Assembly: GCA_017643215.1 (NCBI GenBank)
Contig: JAEPNV010000017.1
Coordinates: forward strand, 1 to 64,000
Origin: Roseibium sp.
GTDB taxonomy: Bacteria > Pseudomonadota > Alphaproteobacteria > Rhizobiales > Stappiaceae
DNA length: 64,000 bases
Direction: 5' to 3'
A program made the translations under genes and the position numbers. Shown piece after piece: positions 62,314 to 64,000 of this stretch. The notes beneath the pieces are model-generated. The model made no database searches, was not told the origin of the DNA, and saw only the letters and a program-made list of their open reading frames with translations. Every line of letters starts with the position of its first letter. The stretch's first letter is position 1.

Positions 62314-64000
62314 ATGATCCCAGCCGCCTTCACCGCCGACGACACCCGCCTCATTTGCAGGACCGGGCGCGAAACGCTTCTCGTCGAGGCGATCGGTCCC
62401 GCGTCGCTCCGCGTCCGCGCCACGAAGAACGCGCAGTTCGACGACACTTTGCCCAGCGGCTTGATCGACACACCGCCCGCGCCCGAGAGCGCTGAGATCG
62501 CCATTGACGGGGCGCTGGCCACGCTGACGAACGGCCGTCTTCGGGCCGAAATCCGCCGGATGCCGCCCGGGCTGGAGCCGGTGCTGGAGCTCTCCTTTCG
62601 CGATGTTGAGACGGGTGAGGTGCTTTTGGAAGAGGAAATGCCGCACATCCTTTATCCCAACCCGCGGAACTACGATGCGGAGGAAGGCGCGCTCTGGCGG
62701 ATCGAAGCGCAGTTCAAGGCGCAGGACGGCGAACGCTTTTACGGGCTCGGCCAGCATCAGCACGGACGGCTCGACCAGAAGGGCTGCGTGATCGACCTCC
62801 TGCAGATGAACACCGAGGTGGTGATCCCGTTTCTCGTTTCTTCCCGGGGATATGGCCTCATCTGGAACAATCCGGGTACCGGGCGGGTGGAGCTTGCCGA
62901 AAACCGCACGCGCTGGACGCTTCAGGCCGCGCCGCAGATTGACTATGTCGTAGTGGCGGGTCCGGCGCCCGCCGATATCCTCACGACTTACGCCGCGCTG
63001 ACCGGCCACCCGCCGATGATGCCGGACTGGGCGCTGGGCTTTTGGCAATGCAAGCTGCGCTATGGCACGCAAGAAGAGGTTCTGAAAATCGCGCGCGAAT
63101 ACAACCGCCGCGGATTGCCGGTGGGCTGTTTTGTCATCGATTTCTTCAACTGGACACGGGGCGGCGAGGGACGGATCAATCCGGCCGATTTTCCAGATCC
63201 CGCCGCGATGGTCGACGAGCTCAAGAGCATGGGCATGATGCCGATGATCTCGATCTGGCCCGCGGTCAACGCCAATGCCGAGAATTTCACCGAGATGCGG
63301 GACGCCGGCTATCTGATCGAGCACCGGCGCGGGGTCCAGGCGTCCTCGATCTTCCTGGATGCCAATTCCGAAGGCCGCGTTCCCCTGTCCTTTTATGATG
63401 CCACCAATCCGGCAGCCCGGGCCTACCATTGGGACCGGATTCGCGAAGGCTATGTGAAACACGGTTTTTCCGCTTTTTGGCTGGATGCCAACGAGCCGGA
63501 GGTCTATCCGGCTCATCCCGACAATCTGCGCTATTTCCTGGGCGATGGCCGTTCGGTGACGAACGCCTATCCGGTGCTCCATCAACAAGGTTACGCGGAG
63601 CACATGGCTGGCGACGGGCTCGACGACGGTGTGCTCTTGTCCCGGTCCGCCTGGCTCGGGACACAGCGCTATCCGGTGGTGGTCTGGTCGGGCGATGTCC
63701 AATCCAGCTTTGCCGATCTCGCCCGCCAAGTGCGCGCCGGTCTCAACATGGCGATGAGCGGCATTTCCTGGTGGACGACGGATATCGGCGGCTTCAAGGG
63801 CGGTGATATCCGCGATCCGGCGTTCCATGAACTGCTGATCCGCTGGTTTCAATACGGCGTGTTCTGTCCGGTCTTCCGGCTGCATGGCTTCCGGCAGGAC
63901 AGTCAGGGCGATCCACGGCTCGGCCGGGATTTTCTTGTTGGCGGCGCCGATAATGAAATCTGGAGTTTTGGCCCGGAAGTCGAGAGCCATTTGACCGCTT
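62314..64000 (+). CDS. Glycoside hydrolase family 31 enzyme (3' end outside window)
   Basis: An open frame of 562 codons from the ATG at 62314 that runs off the window. It shows a GH31 alpha-glucosidase/alpha-xylosidase: an N-terminal beta-sandwich (ERFYGLGQHQHGRLDQKG), then the TIM barrel from about residue 230 (PPMMPDWALGFWQCKLRYGT, PVGCFVIDFFNW). The catalytic nucleophile aspartate lies in FWLDANEPE, and WWTTDIGGFKGG comes further on. Residues typical of the family are intact as far as visible. Substrate within GH31 is uncertain. Confidence 0.93.
   Translation, partial: MIPAAFTADDTRLICRTGRETLLVEAIGPASLRVRATKNAQFDDTLPSGLIDTPPAPESAEIAIDGALATLTNGRLRAEIRRMPPGLEPVLELSFRDVETGEVLLEEEMPHILYPNPRNYDAEEGALWRIEAQFKAQDGERFYGLGQHQHGRLDQKGCVIDLLQMNTEVVIPFLVSSRGYGLIWNNPGTGRVELAENRTRWTLQAAPQIDYVVVAGPAPADILTTYAALTGHPPMMPDWALGFWQCKLRYGTQEEVLKIAREYNRRGLPVGCFVIDFFNWTRGGEGRINPADFPDPAAMVDELKSMGMMPMISIWPAVNANAENFTEMRDAGYLIEHRRGVQASSIFLDANSEGRVPLSFYDATNPAARAYHWDRIREGYVKHGFSAFWLDANEPEVYPAHPDNLRYFLGDGRSVTNAYPVLHQQGYAEHMAGDGLDDGVLLSRSAWLGTQRYPVVVWSGDVQSSFADLARQVRAGLNMAMSGISWWTTDIGGFKGGDIRDPAFHELLIRWFQYGVFCPVFRLHGFRQDSQGDPRLGRDFLVGGADNEIWSFGPEVESHLTA

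Noticed and set aside
61945..63990. A 681-codon open frame on the minus strand
   Set aside because: It is antisense to the GH31 enzyme, whose catalytic motif WLDANEPE is clear.

Overview
This 64 kb window is chromosomal DNA of a high-GC alphaproteobacterium, most likely a marine member of the Hyphomicrobiales (Rhizobiales). The order carB-greA-Lrp regulator-ELM1-like-trxB on one side, and carA-GatB/YqeY-dnaG-rpoD on the other, is typical of that order. DUF3775, DUF992 and DUF930 proteins, an EF-G-like factor and UvrB with very long tails also fit. A DddL-type DMSP lyase and a choline-sulfatase point to a marine or osmolyte-rich habitat. Species cannot be fixed from the sequence.

Layout. 1-8.3 kb: a palindromic repeat element, an AT-rich DUF262/DUF1524 nuclease-like gene, uvrB, choline-sulfatase behind a 20-bp palindrome that looks like a BetI box, and an HNH endonuclease gene. 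8.4-13.4 kb: fumC, a choline-kinase-like phosphotransferase, a DUF1624 membrane protein, DUF3775 and small membrane proteins. 13.5-16.8 kb: a decayed patch with a frameshifted IS1380-type transposase, a metallo-beta-lactamase-fold hydrolase, and a gene cut by a stop codon that looks like a dead nuclease/HEPN-like protein. 17-30.8 kb: PAS protein, aspartate aminotransferase, DUF992, EF-G-like GTPase, MsrP, a GGDEF/EAL protein, LysR, TrxB and an ELM1-like protein. The GGDEF/EAL gene is flanked by two candidate minus-strand small RNAs with C-rich (anti-Shine-Dalgarno) loops.

30.9-45.7 kb is the conserved housekeeping block: Lrp, GreA, CarB, XRE and MerR regulators, CarA, YqeY, DnaG, RpoD, and a TonB-like DUF930 protein. 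45.8-56 kb is metabolic: an ArsR-controlled permease operon, DMSP lyase, FkbM methyltransferase, FAD oxidoreductase, polyamine synthesis (speD-speE), GNAT, a class III cyclase, SIMPL and AI-2E-family proteins.

56.4-59.5 kb is a small island beside a CAU-anticodon tRNA gene. It holds tRNA-like tandem repeats, a two-gene AT-rich cassette of unknown function with its own promoter (the best candidate here for an undescribed system), and a truncated phage-tail-like gene. 59.5-64 kb carries a sorbosone-dehydrogenase-like protein with a dihaem cytochrome c, a P-loop kinase-like protein, and a GH31 glycosidase running off the end.
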